Positions 52,858 to 62,921 of a stretch of DNA of 64,000 nucleotides are shown here, piece by piece. Below the pieces are notes generated by a model that saw only the letters and a program-made list of their open reading frames with translations, ran no database searches and was not told the DNA's origin. Each line of letters opens with the position of its first letter. Within the stretch, counting starts at the first letter, position 1. This stretch comes from Actinacidiphila oryziradicis (GTDB lineage: Bacteria; Actinomycetota; Actinomycetes; Streptomycetales; Streptomycetaceae): assembly GCF_005047355.1 (NCBI RefSeq), contig NZ_SUMC01000037.1, positions 1-64,000 on the forward strand. Direction: 5' to 3'. The position numbers and the translations under genes are program-made.

Positions 52858-54096
52858 TCAGTTGCCGACCCGGCGGCGCAGGTCCTGGAACGCGGTGTAG
52901 TTGGCGATCGTCTCGATCCGCCCGGCCGGGGCCGCCCGCACCGCCTCGTCGATGTCGGCGCAGACCCGGAACTGCAGTCCCGCGACCTCCAGACGCACCG
53001 CGAGGTCGAGCTTGCGGTCGCCGATGACGAAGATCGGGTGGCCGGCGAGCCGGGTGTAGTCGACGTCCCACAGCCAGGAGGTGTCGGTGCCGTCGGCGCC
53101 ACGCGCGTTCACCGACAGCAGGACCGGGGCGGGCGGGGCGTCGATGAGGGAGAAGGTCTCCAGCCACCCGGCCGGGTTCTTGGCCAGCAGCAGCCGCAGT
53201 TCGCGGCCGAGGTAAGTGACCACGTCATAGCGGCCGGCGACGGCCTGTACCTTGTACATCCGCTCCAGGGCGACCTTGGGGTCGATGCCGAAGACGGCCG
53301 CCGCCGCGGCGGAGACGGCGGCGTTGGACTTGTTCGCCCGGCCCGGCAGCTGGAGGTGGATCGGCCAGGCGGCGCCATAGGGATCGATGACGTAGTCGCC
53401 GGACAGGGCCCAGGTGGGAACGGGCCGCCGGAAGCCGCACTCGCCGCAGAACCAGTCGTCCGAGGGGCGCTGCAGGACGCCGCCGCAGGAGGGGCACGAC
53501 CAGGCGTCGTCCTTCCACTCCTGGCCGGCCGCCACCCACACCACGGTGGGGCAGGACGACGCCGCCCAGGTGATCAGCGGGTCGTCGGCATTGGCGATGA
53601 CGACCGCCTCGGTGCCGGCGAGGCCCTCGCGCCACTTCTCGGCGAGCATCCGGGTCTCCGCCGCCCGGTCGAGCTGGTCGCGGGAGAGGTTCAGCAGGGC
53701 GATCGCCTTCGGGGTGACGTCCCGGGCGACGCCGGCCAGGTACTTCTCGTCGACCTCGATGACGCCGTAGCGGGCGTCGGAGCCGCCGGCCAGCGCAGAG
53801 GTGATGCCGGCCGGCATGTTGGCGCCCAGCGCGTTGGAGACGACGGGGCCGCCTGCCCGCAGGGCCTCGGCGAGCAGACGGGTGGTGGTGGTCTTTCCAT
53901 TGGTCGCCGATACCAGCACGACGTCGAGGTGTGTGGCCAGCCGGGCCAGCAGGTCAGGGTCGAGTTTGAGGGCCACCCGGCCGCCGATCACCGATCCGCT
54001 GCCGCGGCCCGCCGCGCGCGACACCGCTGCCGCGGCCCTGCCCGCCGTCACGGCCAGTTTGGCCCGCGGCGACAGCGGCTCCGAGTTGCCTGCCAT
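52858..54096 (-). CDS. murT: Lipid II isoglutaminyl synthase subunit MurT
   Basis: A 412-residue Mur-ligase-like subunit that activates the lipid II D-Glu carboxylate with ATP. VVLVSATNGKTTTTRLLAEA is the Mur P-loop. SNALGANMPAGITSAL and LNLSRDQLDRAAET are Mur core motifs. The inserted zinc ribbon is SCPSCGGVLQRPSDDWFCGE (CxxC...CxxC), diagnostic for MurT. The C-terminal DUF1727 domain ends TIANYTAFQDLRRRVG. ATG 54096 is preferred over GTG 54105. First gene of murT-gatD. Confidence 0.95.
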   Translation of the reverse strand: MAGNSEPLSPRAKLAVTAGRAAAAVSRAAGRGSGSVIGGRVALKLDPDLLARLATHLDVVLVSATNGKTTTTRLLAEALRAGGPVVSNALGANMPAGITSALAGGSDARYGVIEVDEKYLAGVARDVTPKAIALLNLSRDQLDRAAETRMLAEKWREGLAGTEAVVIANADDPLITWAASSCPTVVWVAAGQEWKDDAWSCPSCGGVLQRPSDDWFCGECGFRRPVPTWALSGDYVIDPYGAAWPIHLQLPGRANKSNAAVSAAAAAVFGIDPKVALERMYKVQAVAGRYDVVTYLGRELRLLLAKNPAGWLETFSLIDAPPAPVLLSVNARGADGTDTSWLWDVDYTRLAGHPIFVIGDRKLDLAVRLEVAGLQFRVCADIDEAVRAAPAGRIETIANYTAFQDLRRRVGN

Positions 54097-54287
54097 CGTC
54101 TCCACAACCTCCTAGTGTCCGCTCCCGCGCGTGCCCCGCGGGCCGTCCGCGGATCAGCCTATCGACTCCGCGCGCCGCCCCCGCACGCGCCGCCCCCGGG
54201 ACGACCGGCGGCAAGTCCCCCGTCCCCGTCCGCGACGGGTCTCAGAACCCCACCCCGCAATAGCCGGGTGCCCTTACGCTGGCCCGC

Positions 54288-54827
54288 ATGCGAAACGGCA
54301 CCATCCCCGGCAGCACCGGAACCGTCCGCCCGATGCGGCTGCTGGGCGACCCGGCACTTGGAGCGACCTGCCGCGAGATCACCACCTTCGACACCGGCCT
54401 CGCGCGCCTGGTCGAGGACCTGTACGCCACCATGTACGCCGCCGGCGGTGTCGGTCTCTCCGCCAACCAGATCGGCGTGCCGCTGCGGGTCTTCGTCTAC
54501 GACTGCCCCGACGACGATGACCGGCGCAACCTCGGTCACATCGTCAACCCCCGCCTCATCCGGGCCGACGGCATCACGGTCACCGGCCCCGAGGGCTGTC
54601 TGTCGCTGCCGGGCATCAATGCCGGGACCACCCGCTTCGACGAAACGGTGATGGAGGGCACGGACCTCCAGGGTGCGCCGGTAAGGATCGAGGGCACCGG
54701 GTTCTTCGCCCGCTGCCTGCAGCACGAGTACGACCACTTGGAGGGCACGCTGTTCACCGACCGGCTCACGGGCCTGCGCCGCCGCCGGGCACTGCGCGCC
54801 GCCCGGCGGGCGCCCTGGGCGACCTAG
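54288..54827 (+). CDS. def: Peptide deformylase
   Basis: A 179-residue metalloenzyme removing N-formyl groups from new proteins. ATG 54288. Motif 1 GGVGLSANQIGVPLRVFVYD (GxGLxAxQ, with Ser for the common Ala), motif 2 GPEGCLSLPGINA with the metal Cys, motif 3 RCLQHEYDHLEGTLFTDRL (HExxDH). The length and the Arg-rich end are those of streptomycete secondary deformylases, so this may not be the main copy. It is divergent from murT. Confidence 0.95.
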   Translation: MRNGTIPGSTGTVRPMRLLGDPALGATCREITTFDTGLARLVEDLYATMYAAGGVGLSANQIGVPLRVFVYDCPDDDDRRNLGHIVNPRLIRADGITVTGPEGCLSLPGINAGTTRFDETVMEGTDLQGAPVRIEGTGFFARCLQHEYDHLEGTLFTDRLTGLRRRRALRAARRAPWAT

Positions 54828-54855
54828 GTCCTGCCCGGGCCCAGGGTCTGTCCGG

Positions 54856-55500
54856 CTACAGCCCCGGGCCGCCCGGCAGGTCGGCGGCGGCGGCCAGCCG
54901 GCCCCACAGCAGGTCGGCGAGCTGGCGTACCAACTCGTCGCGGGAGCAGGGGCGTTCGCCCAGCCACCAGTCGCCCGCCGCGTGCATCATGCCGACGATG
55001 CCGTGCCCCCAGACCAGGGCCATCTGCCGGCTGTCCGGACCCAGGTCGAGGCGCTCGGAGATCCACTCGGCCAGTTCCTCGCCCATCCGGCGCAACAGGG
55101 GGGCCGAGTGCTGGCCGGCGCCGAACCCCTTCTCGTCGTCCGGGACGCTCTCGCCCGGGTGCATCAGGAAGCGGTACATCTGCGGATTCGTCTCGATCGC
55201 GGCGAGGTAGGCGTGCAGGGTGGCCTCGACCCGCTCACGGCGCTGGTTGGGGGAGTCCAGCGCGGCCCGTAGCATGGCGATCAGGGCGTCGGTGTGCCGC
55301 TTGGCCAGCGCCCGGTAGAGGCCTCCCTTGTCGCCGAAGTGCCGGTAGAGAATGGGCTTGGTGATGCCCGCCTCGGCGGCGATGGCGTTCATGGAGGCTT
55401 CTGGGCCGTCCCGCATGACAACGCGGTCGGCGGCCTCCAAGAGCTCCCTCCGTCGTTGCTCCGTAGCCGTCCGGCGGCCGTGCCGCTGGCTGGTGTCCAC
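54856..55500 (-). CDS. TetR-family regulator next to acyl-CoA dehydrogenase
   Basis: A 214-residue repressor. GTG 55500 opens VDTSQRHGRRTATEQRRREL. HTH: SMNAIAAEAGITKPILYRHF then GDKGGLYRALAKRHTDALI. The C-terminal domain (MYRFLMHPGESVPDDEKGF, WGHGIVGMMHAAGDWWLGER) belongs to the TetR_C group seen next to fatty-acid-degradation genes. Divergent from an acyl-CoA dehydrogenase gene, with two palindromes in its promoter, it is most likely an acyl-CoA-responsive repressor. Confidence 0.9.
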   Translation of the reverse strand: MDTSQRHGRRTATEQRRRELLEAADRVVMRDGPEASMNAIAAEAGITKPILYRHFGDKGGLYRALAKRHTDALIAMLRAALDSPNQRRERVEATLHAYLAAIETNPQMYRFLMHPGESVPDDEKGFGAGQHSAPLLRRMGEELAEWISERLDLGPDSRQMALVWGHGIVGMMHAAGDWWLGERPCSRDELVRQLADLLWGRLAAAADLPGGPGL

Positions 55501-55584
55501 CCGAGCCTCCCCGCCCGTTCGAATCGCATCACGCCTGCGCAACGTAACACCCCGTGCGCCGCAGTCAGGTCCGCCGGACCCGGG

Positions 55585-55633
55585 TTGACATCGCTTACCG
55601 GCGGGTAACAGACTGTTGTTACCGCTAGTAACA
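55585..55633 (+). promoter_or_regulatory. Promoter and two operators of the acyl-CoA dehydrogenase gene
   Basis: TTGACA at 55585-55590 with CAGACT at 55609-55614 (18-bp spacer) is a candidate promoter. TTACC-GGCG-GGTAA (55595-55608) fills the spacer, and TGTTAC-CGCTA-GTAACA (55617-55633) lies at the expected start site. Both are palindromes. Repressor binding there would block transcription. Confidence 0.7.
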
Positions 55634-55651
55634 GGTACGTGGAGGGGATCG

Positions 55652-56878
<1,227 letters not shown>

Positions 56879-56906
56879 CGGCGTCTGGGGCCTGCCCGCT
56901 CTCAGG

Positions 56907-56942
56907 CGTCGGACGGGCTCGGCTTCCCGAGGCCGTCCGACG
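56907..56942 (+). terminator. Terminator of the acyl-CoA dehydrogenase gene
   Basis: 16-bp arms CGTCGGACGGGCTCGG / CCGAGGCCGTCCGACG with one mismatch and a CTTC loop, 28 bp past the stop. Confidence 0.85.
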
Positions 56943-57495
56943 ACGGGTCCAGTGGCCTCGTCCAACGGCTCCGGGCCGAGGGGGCAGCCGGGCCGTGCCG
57001 CAGCCGTCGCGCGTGGCCGGCTCGGCGGCGAAGGCGCTGGCCAGGGCGCCGCGGCGAGGCCCCCGGCGAAGTGCTGCCAGCCACCGGCGCCCGGCGCCCG
57101 GCGCCCGGCGCCGGCAACGGGCGAGGCCGCCTGCCGCGCCGGAAGGTCGCGCTGCCCGAGCAGAGAGCGCCGAACGCCGACGACACGAGTGGCTCCACAG
57201 CGGACCGGAAACCCCACTTCGGCGACCCTCTGCCGCTCGCGGCGCGATTTCTGGTTCAATGGGTCCCATGGCCAGCTTCATTGACACCGCGACAGCTCGC
57301 AGCGCAGGGCGCAGCGACCTGGAGCCGTTCTGGCCGTCTCGGCAGGAGAATCAGTTCGACCGTGAGTGTTGCCGCGCGACTTCCGCGCGGACCCGCGTCA
57401 TCCGCTGACCTGCCGATCCCGGCCGCCTCTGTCAGCATCCCGGTCCCGCGCACCTCGTCGTCATCCGACCCTTCGCGCGAAAGAGCCGAGACTCC
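56943..57495. other. Intergenic stretch with a heptamer tandem repeat
   Basis: About 550 bp up to the winged-helix gene. It holds a GGCGCCC tandem (57086-57113, about four units). A small plus-strand frame from ATG 57268 reads MASFIDTATARSAGRSDLEP and could be a leader peptide, but nothing supports it further. No other gene seen. Confidence 0.45.
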
Positions 57496-58026
57496 ATGCC
57501 AACGACCCAGACTCTGCCCGTACCCCCGCAAGGCCGCCAGCGGCTGCGTGCCGTCCGGCCCGACGAAGTACCACCCGTCCCCGACTTCCTGCCGCCCGGC
57601 GCGACCTGGCTGCCGGCTCCGGGGCATGTGATGCCCGACGTGGCCGGCCAGACCCCAATGGTCGGCTATCTCGTCCTCGTCCCCGCCGACAGGGTGCCTG
57701 CCACGGTGGCCGCTCCGCCCCCGGCGGATCCGGCCATCTCCGTCCGTATCGACAGTGAGCGCCGTATCGCGCAGGTGTTTGGCCGCTCCCTCGACCTCAC
57801 CTACCTGGAGTTCGAGCTCCTGTCCCACCTGGTCGCCCACCCGCACCGGGTGCACACCCGCGACCAGCTGGTGACCACGGTGTGGGGCTACGGACACGTC
57901 GGCGACGGCCGCACCGTGGACGTGCACATCGCCCGTTTGCGCCGCAAGCTGGGCCCCGATCACCGCGGCAGTATTGTCACTGTGCGTCGTGTGGGTTACA
58001 AGTACGCACCGCCGGCCTCGGGCTGA
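57496..58026 (+). CDS. Winged-helix (OmpR/PhoB-type) DNA-binding protein without receiver
   Basis: A 176-residue protein. The first ~75 residues are Pro-rich (PPQGRQRLRAVRPDEVPPVP, PGATWLPAPGHVMPD). The C-terminal ~100 are a Trans_reg_C winged helix: LDLTYLEFELLSHLVAHPHR, VHTRDQLVTTVWGYGHVGDG, RTVDVHIARLRRKLG and TVRRVGYKYAPPA. No phosphoacceptor receiver domain is present and no kinase is adjacent, so it probably acts without phosphorylation. A very strong terminator follows. Confidence 0.88.
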   Translation: MPTTQTLPVPPQGRQRLRAVRPDEVPPVPDFLPPGATWLPAPGHVMPDVAGQTPMVGYLVLVPADRVPATVAAPPPADPAISVRIDSERRIAQVFGRSLDLTYLEFELLSHLVAHPHRVHTRDQLVTTVWGYGHVGDGRTVDVHIARLRRKLGPDHRGSIVTVRRVGYKYAPPASG

Positions 58027-58042
58027 GCCGGTAGCCCCGCGC

Positions 58043-58090
58043 ACGGGCCGTGCCTGTCGTACCCTTCGCGGTACGACAGGCACGGCCCGT
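58043..58090 (+). terminator. Strong terminator after the winged-helix gene
   Basis: Perfect 21-bp stem (58043-58063 with 58070-58090; ACGGGCCGTGCCTGTCGTAC...), 6-base loop CTTCGC, followed by CTTGTTG. Confidence 0.92.
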
Positions 58091-58164
58091 CTTGTTGCTC
58101 TCTGCGATGCGGCAGATTCCGGCGGGTGCAGAATGTCCCTTTGTGGGGTAGACCGGAGAGCGGC

Positions 58165-60237
58165 ATGGCTTATCAGGAGGAATGGACCGTTACCGAGCAT
58201 GTGCTCGGCGCGTGGCCCGCACCGGCCGCCGCGTACCTGGACCTCAACAACTTGGGGGGCTTCGACTGGGACCTCGACCGGGGAAGGGTGCACCTCGACC
58301 CGCCCGGCCTGCGTGTCCTCGGCCTGGCCCCCGCGGACCACGACGGGGATCCGCGCAATCTGCTGTCCCGGCTGGCGCCGACCGAGGCCGATCGTCTCAG
58401 ACGGGAGGTCGCCCAGGCTCTGGGGAACGGCCACGCCTCCTGGAGCGTCCACTTCCGCCTCACCCGCCACGACGGCATCCTCAGCTGGATCCACGCCCGC
58501 GGCCGGATCATCCGCGATGCCACCGGCAGCCCCTGCCGGGTCATCGGCATCGTCAACGACGCCACCGACGATCTCGACCGGGCCGCCGCGTGCCTCCGCG
58601 AGGACGAGGAGCGCCCCCGGCAGAGCGATCTCGTCATGGAGGTCACCGCCTCCCTCGCCGAGGCCGTCACCGTACGGGACGTGACCGCCGCCCTGATCGA
58701 CAGCCGCCGGGTGAGCCGCCTGGGCATCGTCAGTCTCTTCCTCGGTCTGGTCGAGGGGGGCCGGGTCCACGTCGTCGCCGAGGGAAAGTCCGACAGTTTT
58801 GTACCGGAGCTGCAGTACACCCGGATCGACGACAACTTCCCCATGAGCGAGGTCGTCCGCACGCAGGAGCCCCGCTTCATCACCTCGAAGGAGGCCTTCG
58901 CCCGCCGCTACCCCAAGATATGGCCCTTCCTGGAGCCCCTGGACGCGTCCGCCGCCGCCTACCTGCCGCTGATCGCCCAGGGACGGCCGATCGGTGCTCT
59001 CGGCCTTCTCTACCGCAACAAGCACTCCTTCGCCGTCCAGGAGCGCGACCTCCTCATCGCATTGAGCGGCAGCATCGCCCAGAGCCTGCAGCGAGCCATG
59101 CTCTTCGATCAGGAGCACGACATCGCGCAGGGGCTCCAGACCGCCATGCTGCCGCGCAGCATCCCCGAGGTCCCCGGCACCCGGATAGCCGTCCGCTACC
59201 GCTCCGCCCGCCTCGCCCGCGACGTCGGCGGCGACTGGTACGACGTCGTGGCGCTGCCCGGCGGCCGGGTTGCCGCCGTCATCGGCGATGTGCAGGGCCA
59301 TGACACCCACGCTGCCGCCGTCATGGGGCAACTCCGGATAGCCCTGCGGGCCTATGCCGCAGAGGGCCACCCGCCCGCCACCGTCATGGCCCGCGCCTCC
59401 GCCTTTCTCACCGAACTCGACACCGACCGCTTCGCGACCTGCCTCTACGCCCAGATCGACCCCGCCACGGGTGCCACCGCCATAGTCCGGGCCGGCCACA
59501 TCAGCCCCATGCTCCGCCACGCCGACGGCACCTGCTCGCAACCGGCCGTCGCCGGCGGGCTGCCGCTCGGACTCGCGGGCCGCCTGGACGACGCCGGCTT
59601 CCCCGTCACCACGACCGAGATCGGGCCCGGCGAGATGTTGCTGATGTTCAGCGACGGGCTCGTCGAACGCCCCGGCGCCGACCTCGACGACGGCCTCAAA
59701 CTGCTCGCCGACGCGCTCCGCGACGGCCCGGACGACATCCAGCTCCTCGCCGACCAGCTGTGCGAGGCCGTGGGCGACCAGGGCTCCGACGACGACATGG
59801 CCCTGCTCCTCCTGCGCCGTGACTTTGACGGCTCGCCCACCCCCGCCCGCCGCCTCCGCCACCACATCGGCCCCGGCGATCCGAAAGCCCTGGCCACCGC
59901 CCGGACCATGATCCACCAGGCCTTGGACATCTGGGAGCTGCCCGAACGGGCGGACGACACCGTCCTCGCCGCCGACGAACTGATCACCAACGCCCTCGTC
60001 CACACCGACGGCGGCGCCGTGCTCAACGTCCGTCTGCTCCCCGGCGCCACCGCCCGCCTCCGGGTCGAAGTGCACGACCTCGGCGGCAACTGGCCCCGCC
60101 GCCGCGAAGCAGGCGACGGTGAGGTGTCCGGCCGTGGTCTGCTCCTCGTCAGCCAGCTCGCCGACGCCTGGGGCGTCGAGCCGCACGGCGGCGGCAAGGT
60201 CGTCTGGTGCGAGTTCAGGACCGCACAGCCCCGTTAA
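58165..60237 (+). CDS. PAS-GAF-SpoIIE phosphatase with ATPase domain
   Basis: A 690-residue signalling protein. ATG 58165 follows GGAGAG. Residues ~25-130 are a PAS fold (WSVHFRLTRHDGILSWIHAR). Residues ~150-310 are a GAF domain (AAAYLPLIAQGRPIGALGLL). Residues ~325-550 are the PP2C/SpoIIE domain: LQTAMLPRSIPEVPGTRIAV, ARDVGGDWYDVVALPGGR, VIGDVQGHDTHAAAVMGQLR and MLLMFSDGLVERPGADL, with the metal Asp residues kept. The last ~130 are an RsbW-like ATPase (VLAADELITNALVHTDGGA, GRGLLLVSQLADAWG). It probably controls an anti-anti-sigma switch in response to a sensed ligand. Confidence 0.92.
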   Translation: MAYQEEWTVTEHVLGAWPAPAAAYLDLNNLGGFDWDLDRGRVHLDPPGLRVLGLAPADHDGDPRNLLSRLAPTEADRLRREVAQALGNGHASWSVHFRLTRHDGILSWIHARGRIIRDATGSPCRVIGIVNDATDDLDRAAACLREDEERPRQSDLVMEVTASLAEAVTVRDVTAALIDSRRVSRLGIVSLFLGLVEGGRVHVVAEGKSDSFVPELQYTRIDDNFPMSEVVRTQEPRFITSKEAFARRYPKIWPFLEPLDASAAAYLPLIAQGRPIGALGLLYRNKHSFAVQERDLLIALSGSIAQSLQRAMLFDQEHDIAQGLQTAMLPRSIPEVPGTRIAVRYRSARLARDVGGDWYDVVALPGGRVAAVIGDVQGHDTHAAAVMGQLRIALRAYAAEGHPPATVMARASAFLTELDTDRFATCLYAQIDPATGATAIVRAGHISPMLRHADGTCSQPAVAGGLPLGLAGRLDDAGFPVTTTEIGPGEMLLMFSDGLVERPGADLDDGLKLLADALRDGPDDIQLLADQLCEAVGDQGSDDDMALLLLRRDFDGSPTPARRLRHHIGPGDPKALATARTMIHQALDIWELPERADDTVLAADELITNALVHTDGGAVLNVRLLPGATARLRVEVHDLGGNWPRRREAGDGEVSGRGLLLVSQLADAWGVEPHGGGKVVWCEFRTAQPR

Positions 60238-60782
60238 GGGGGCGACTGACGAATCCCGCTGGGCCCCACGACGTACCGGTACCGCCCCGGCGCGCGCCGT
60301 CCCGCCCGGCGCTTCTCAGGGGCTGTCTGAGTGCCGCGCCCGAACCCGTGTCGTCGCCGTGACATGAGCATCCCCCAGCCTTCGGCCAAGAGGTGCCCCA
60401 CGGCTGGACGCCGCAGGCCGACCGCGGGGTATCCCGCCGGCCGCCCCCTCGGCCCATCCACCCGGCCGGAGGCCGGCAGCTTGCGTCCCCGGGCAATGGG
60501 TGGGCGGCCGGGAAACCCCGCGCCGCAGCGGCGGAAACACCGCCCACCGGCTGCTTTCCGAACGCGCGCCCCGGCCCGCCCCGGGCCGGCCCGGCGCGGC
60601 GCCCGTCACCCGAACGGCCCACTCGCCACGACACGCTGCGCATTCGGCCGCAGGCTTTCCGTGAAGAGCCAGAGAGAACACCCGTAATCGCCAGGCTCTC
60701 GGGTCCGCCGGCACGCCGGCGTGCAATCCCGTCCCGAAGCGCTGTCACGACGCCGGCCAGCCCGGCACCGGGGAGGTTCGCG
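60238..60782. other. Intergenic stretch with one dispersed repeat copy
   Basis: About 545 bp. It contains the dispersed repeat at 60371-60400. GC-rich open frames on both strands resemble nothing I know. The promoter of the SRPBCC gene should be near 60640-60760, but no clear -35/-10 pair is visible. Confidence 0.4.
60371..60400 (+). repeat. Dispersed repeat copy
   Basis: TCCCCCAGCCTTCGGCCAAG followed by AGGTGCCCC, a copy of the units at 35858 and 52010 with a two-base change (AA for GG). Confidence 0.75.
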
Positions 60783-61337
60783 ATGCCGACGGTGTCCACG
60801 AGCACAATCGTGCCCCGCCCGGCCGAAGAGGTCTTCGACTTCCTGGCCGACGCACGCAACCTCGCCCTGTGGAGTTCCGGCGTCGCCGCCGTGGCGCCGG
60901 ACGCCGTACCGCCGGGCGAGAACGCCGAGTATCACTACCACTTCCCCGGCCGTCACCGCGAGCACCGCCTGGTGTGCTCGGTCTTCCAACCCGGCCGGCG
61001 CATCACCTTCCGCGGCCGCCGGATGTGGAGCCCGCTGGGCACCCAGGTCCCGGAGTACGGCTTCCGCCTCGTCCCGCACCCCCGCGGCACGCTCGTCGGG
61101 CTCACCGTCACCTGCATCCTGCACGGCCCGATGGTGCTGCTCGCCCCGGTGATGGCCATGGCCTGGCGGCGCGACCTCCCAGAAGACGCCCACAAGCTCC
61201 GTGAGCTCCTCCGCGGCCCCAGCACCGCCCCTCCCGCCCCCTCCCTGTCTGCTCTGTCCGCCCTGCAGGCCGACGGCGCCTACGGCATCGCCCCGGCCCG
61301 GCCCGCCCCCTCGGTCAGGGCGGGCATCGGCACGTAG
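60783..61337 (+). CDS. SRPBCC-family protein
   Basis: A 184-residue START-like protein: MPTVSTSTIVPRPAEEVFDF, LADARNLALWSSGVAAVAPD and EYHYHFPGRHREHRLVCSVF, then TFRGRRMWSPLGTQVPEYGF. The final helix covers MAMAWRRDLPEDAHKLRELL. A ~35-residue Ala/Pro/Ser tail follows that most relatives lack. The fold binds hydrophobic ligands; none can be named. ATG 60783 follows GGGGAGG. 95 bp ahead of the gnd gene, possibly unrelated. Confidence 0.8.
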   Translation: MPTVSTSTIVPRPAEEVFDFLADARNLALWSSGVAAVAPDAVPPGENAEYHYHFPGRHREHRLVCSVFQPGRRITFRGRRMWSPLGTQVPEYGFRLVPHPRGTLVGLTVTCILHGPMVLLAPVMAMAWRRDLPEDAHKLRELLRGPSTAPPAPSLSALSALQADGAYGIAPARPAPSVRAGIGT

Positions 61338-61431
61338 AACCGGTACGAACACCGCCCACGACGGCAGCCGGCGCACCACCACACCGGAACCCGCACAGGT
61401 ACCGCACCCACCACCGGAAAGGAACCCGCAG

Positions 61432-62886
61432 ATGGCGCAGCAGGCGGCGCAGCAGGCCCGGATCGGCGTCACCGGACTGGCGGTCATGGGCCGCAACCTA
61501 GCCCGGAACCTGGCGCGCCACGGTCATCCCGTGGCCGTCCACAACCGCACCGCGGCCAGGACCCGTGCGTTCATCGAGGAGTTCGGCGACGAAGGCGTCT
61601 TCCTGCCCGCCGAATCGATCCAGCAGTTCGCCGACTCCCTGGAGCGCCCCCGCCGCGCCATCATCATGGTCAAGGCCGGTGCCCCCACCGACGCCGTCAT
61701 CGACGAGCTCGCCGCCGTCCTCGAACCCGGCGACATGATCGTCGACGGCGGCAACGCCGCCTTCCAGGACACCCGCCGTCGCGAAGCCGCACTGCGGAGG
61801 CGGGGACTCCACTTCGTCGGCACCGGCATCTCCGGCGGCGAGGAGGGCGCCCTCAACGGCCCGTCCATCATGCCCGGTGGCTCCGACGAGGCGTACCAGG
61901 CACTCGGCCCGCTCCTGGAGGACATCGCCGCCAAGGCCGACGACGGTACCCCCTGCTGCACCCACGTCGGGCCCGACGGCGCCGGGCACTTCGTCAAAAT
62001 GGTCCACAACGGCATCGAGTACGCCGACATGCAGCTCATCGCCGAGGCCTACGACCTGCTCCGGCACGCAGCCGGCCTGCGCCCCGCCGAGATCGCCGAG
62101 ATCTTCCGCGGCTGGAACGAAGGCCGCCTGGAGTCCTACCTCATCGAGATCACCGCCGAAGTCCTGGCCCATACCGACGCCGCCACCGGCGGCCCCTTCG
62201 TCGACATCGTCCTCGACCAGGCGGAACAAAAGGGCACCGGCCGCTGGACGGTACAGACCGCGCTCGATCTCGGCGCCCCTGTCTCCGGTATCGCCGAGGC
62301 CGTCTTCGCCCGCTCCCTGTCCGGCAGCGCAGAACTGCGTGCGGCGGCCCGCGGACTGCCCGGACCGGGGGAGACCTGGCTCGACAGCGCCGCCGGAGAC
62401 CGCTTCGCCGACGACGTCGAACAGGCTCTGTACGCCTCGAAGATTGTCGCCTACGCCCAGGGCTTCAACGAGATCCAGGCCGGCAGCGCCGAATACGACT
62501 GGGGCATCGACCCCGGCGCCATGGCCGCCATCTGGCGCGGCGGCTGCATCATCCGCGCCCGCTTCCTGGACCGCATCAAGGAGGCCTACGACAGCGACCC
62601 CCACCGCCCCACCATCCTCACCGACCCGCACTTCTCCGATGCCCTCGGCGACGCCCAGGCGGCCTGGCGCCGCGTCGTCTCCACAGCCGCCGAACTCGGC
62701 GTCCCCGCCCCCGGCTTCTCCGCCGCCCTCGCCTACTACGACGCACTGCGCGCCGAACGCCTCCCCGCCGCGCTCATCCAGGGCCTGCGCGACTACTTCG
62801 GCGCCCACACCTACCGCCGCACCGACCGCGAGGGGTCCTTCCACACACTCTGGGGCGGCGACCGCAGCGAGGTACCGGCGGGCTGA
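61432..62886 (+). CDS. gnd: 6-phosphogluconate dehydrogenase (decarboxylating)
   Basis: A 484-residue pentose-phosphate enzyme giving ribulose-5-phosphate and NAD(P)H. ATG 61432 after AAAGGA. IGVTGLAVMGRNLARNLARH is the dinucleotide loop, followed by HNRTAARTRAF, so NADP is likely. GTGISGGEEGALNGPSIMPG, GAGHFVKMVHNGIEYADMQL (catalytic Lys), QKGTGRWTVQTALDLGAPV and GGCIIRARFLDRI are canonical. Length matches the long (GndA-type, ~480-residue) class. Confidence 0.96.
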   Translation: MAQQAAQQARIGVTGLAVMGRNLARNLARHGHPVAVHNRTAARTRAFIEEFGDEGVFLPAESIQQFADSLERPRRAIIMVKAGAPTDAVIDELAAVLEPGDMIVDGGNAAFQDTRRREAALRRRGLHFVGTGISGGEEGALNGPSIMPGGSDEAYQALGPLLEDIAAKADDGTPCCTHVGPDGAGHFVKMVHNGIEYADMQLIAEAYDLLRHAAGLRPAEIAEIFRGWNEGRLESYLIEITAEVLAHTDAATGGPFVDIVLDQAEQKGTGRWTVQTALDLGAPVSGIAEAVFARSLSGSAELRAAARGLPGPGETWLDSAAGDRFADDVEQALYASKIVAYAQGFNEIQAGSAEYDWGIDPGAMAAIWRGGCIIRARFLDRIKEAYDSDPHRPTILTDPHFSDALGDAQAAWRRVVSTAAELGVPAPGFSAALAYYDALRAERLPAALIQGLRDYFGAHTYRRTDREGSFHTLWGGDRSEVPAG

Positions 62887-62921
62887 GGCCCCGCCGCCCG
62901 CCGCCCGCACCGTCGTGCAGG

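Noticed and set aside
57268..57408. Possible leader peptide before the winged-helix gene
   Set aside because: Plausible length, but no attenuator-type structure or diagnostic residue run is visible.
57256..60186. 976-codon minus-strand open frame
   Set aside because: It is antisense to the winged-helix and PP2C genes, whose domains are clear; the composition is artefactual.
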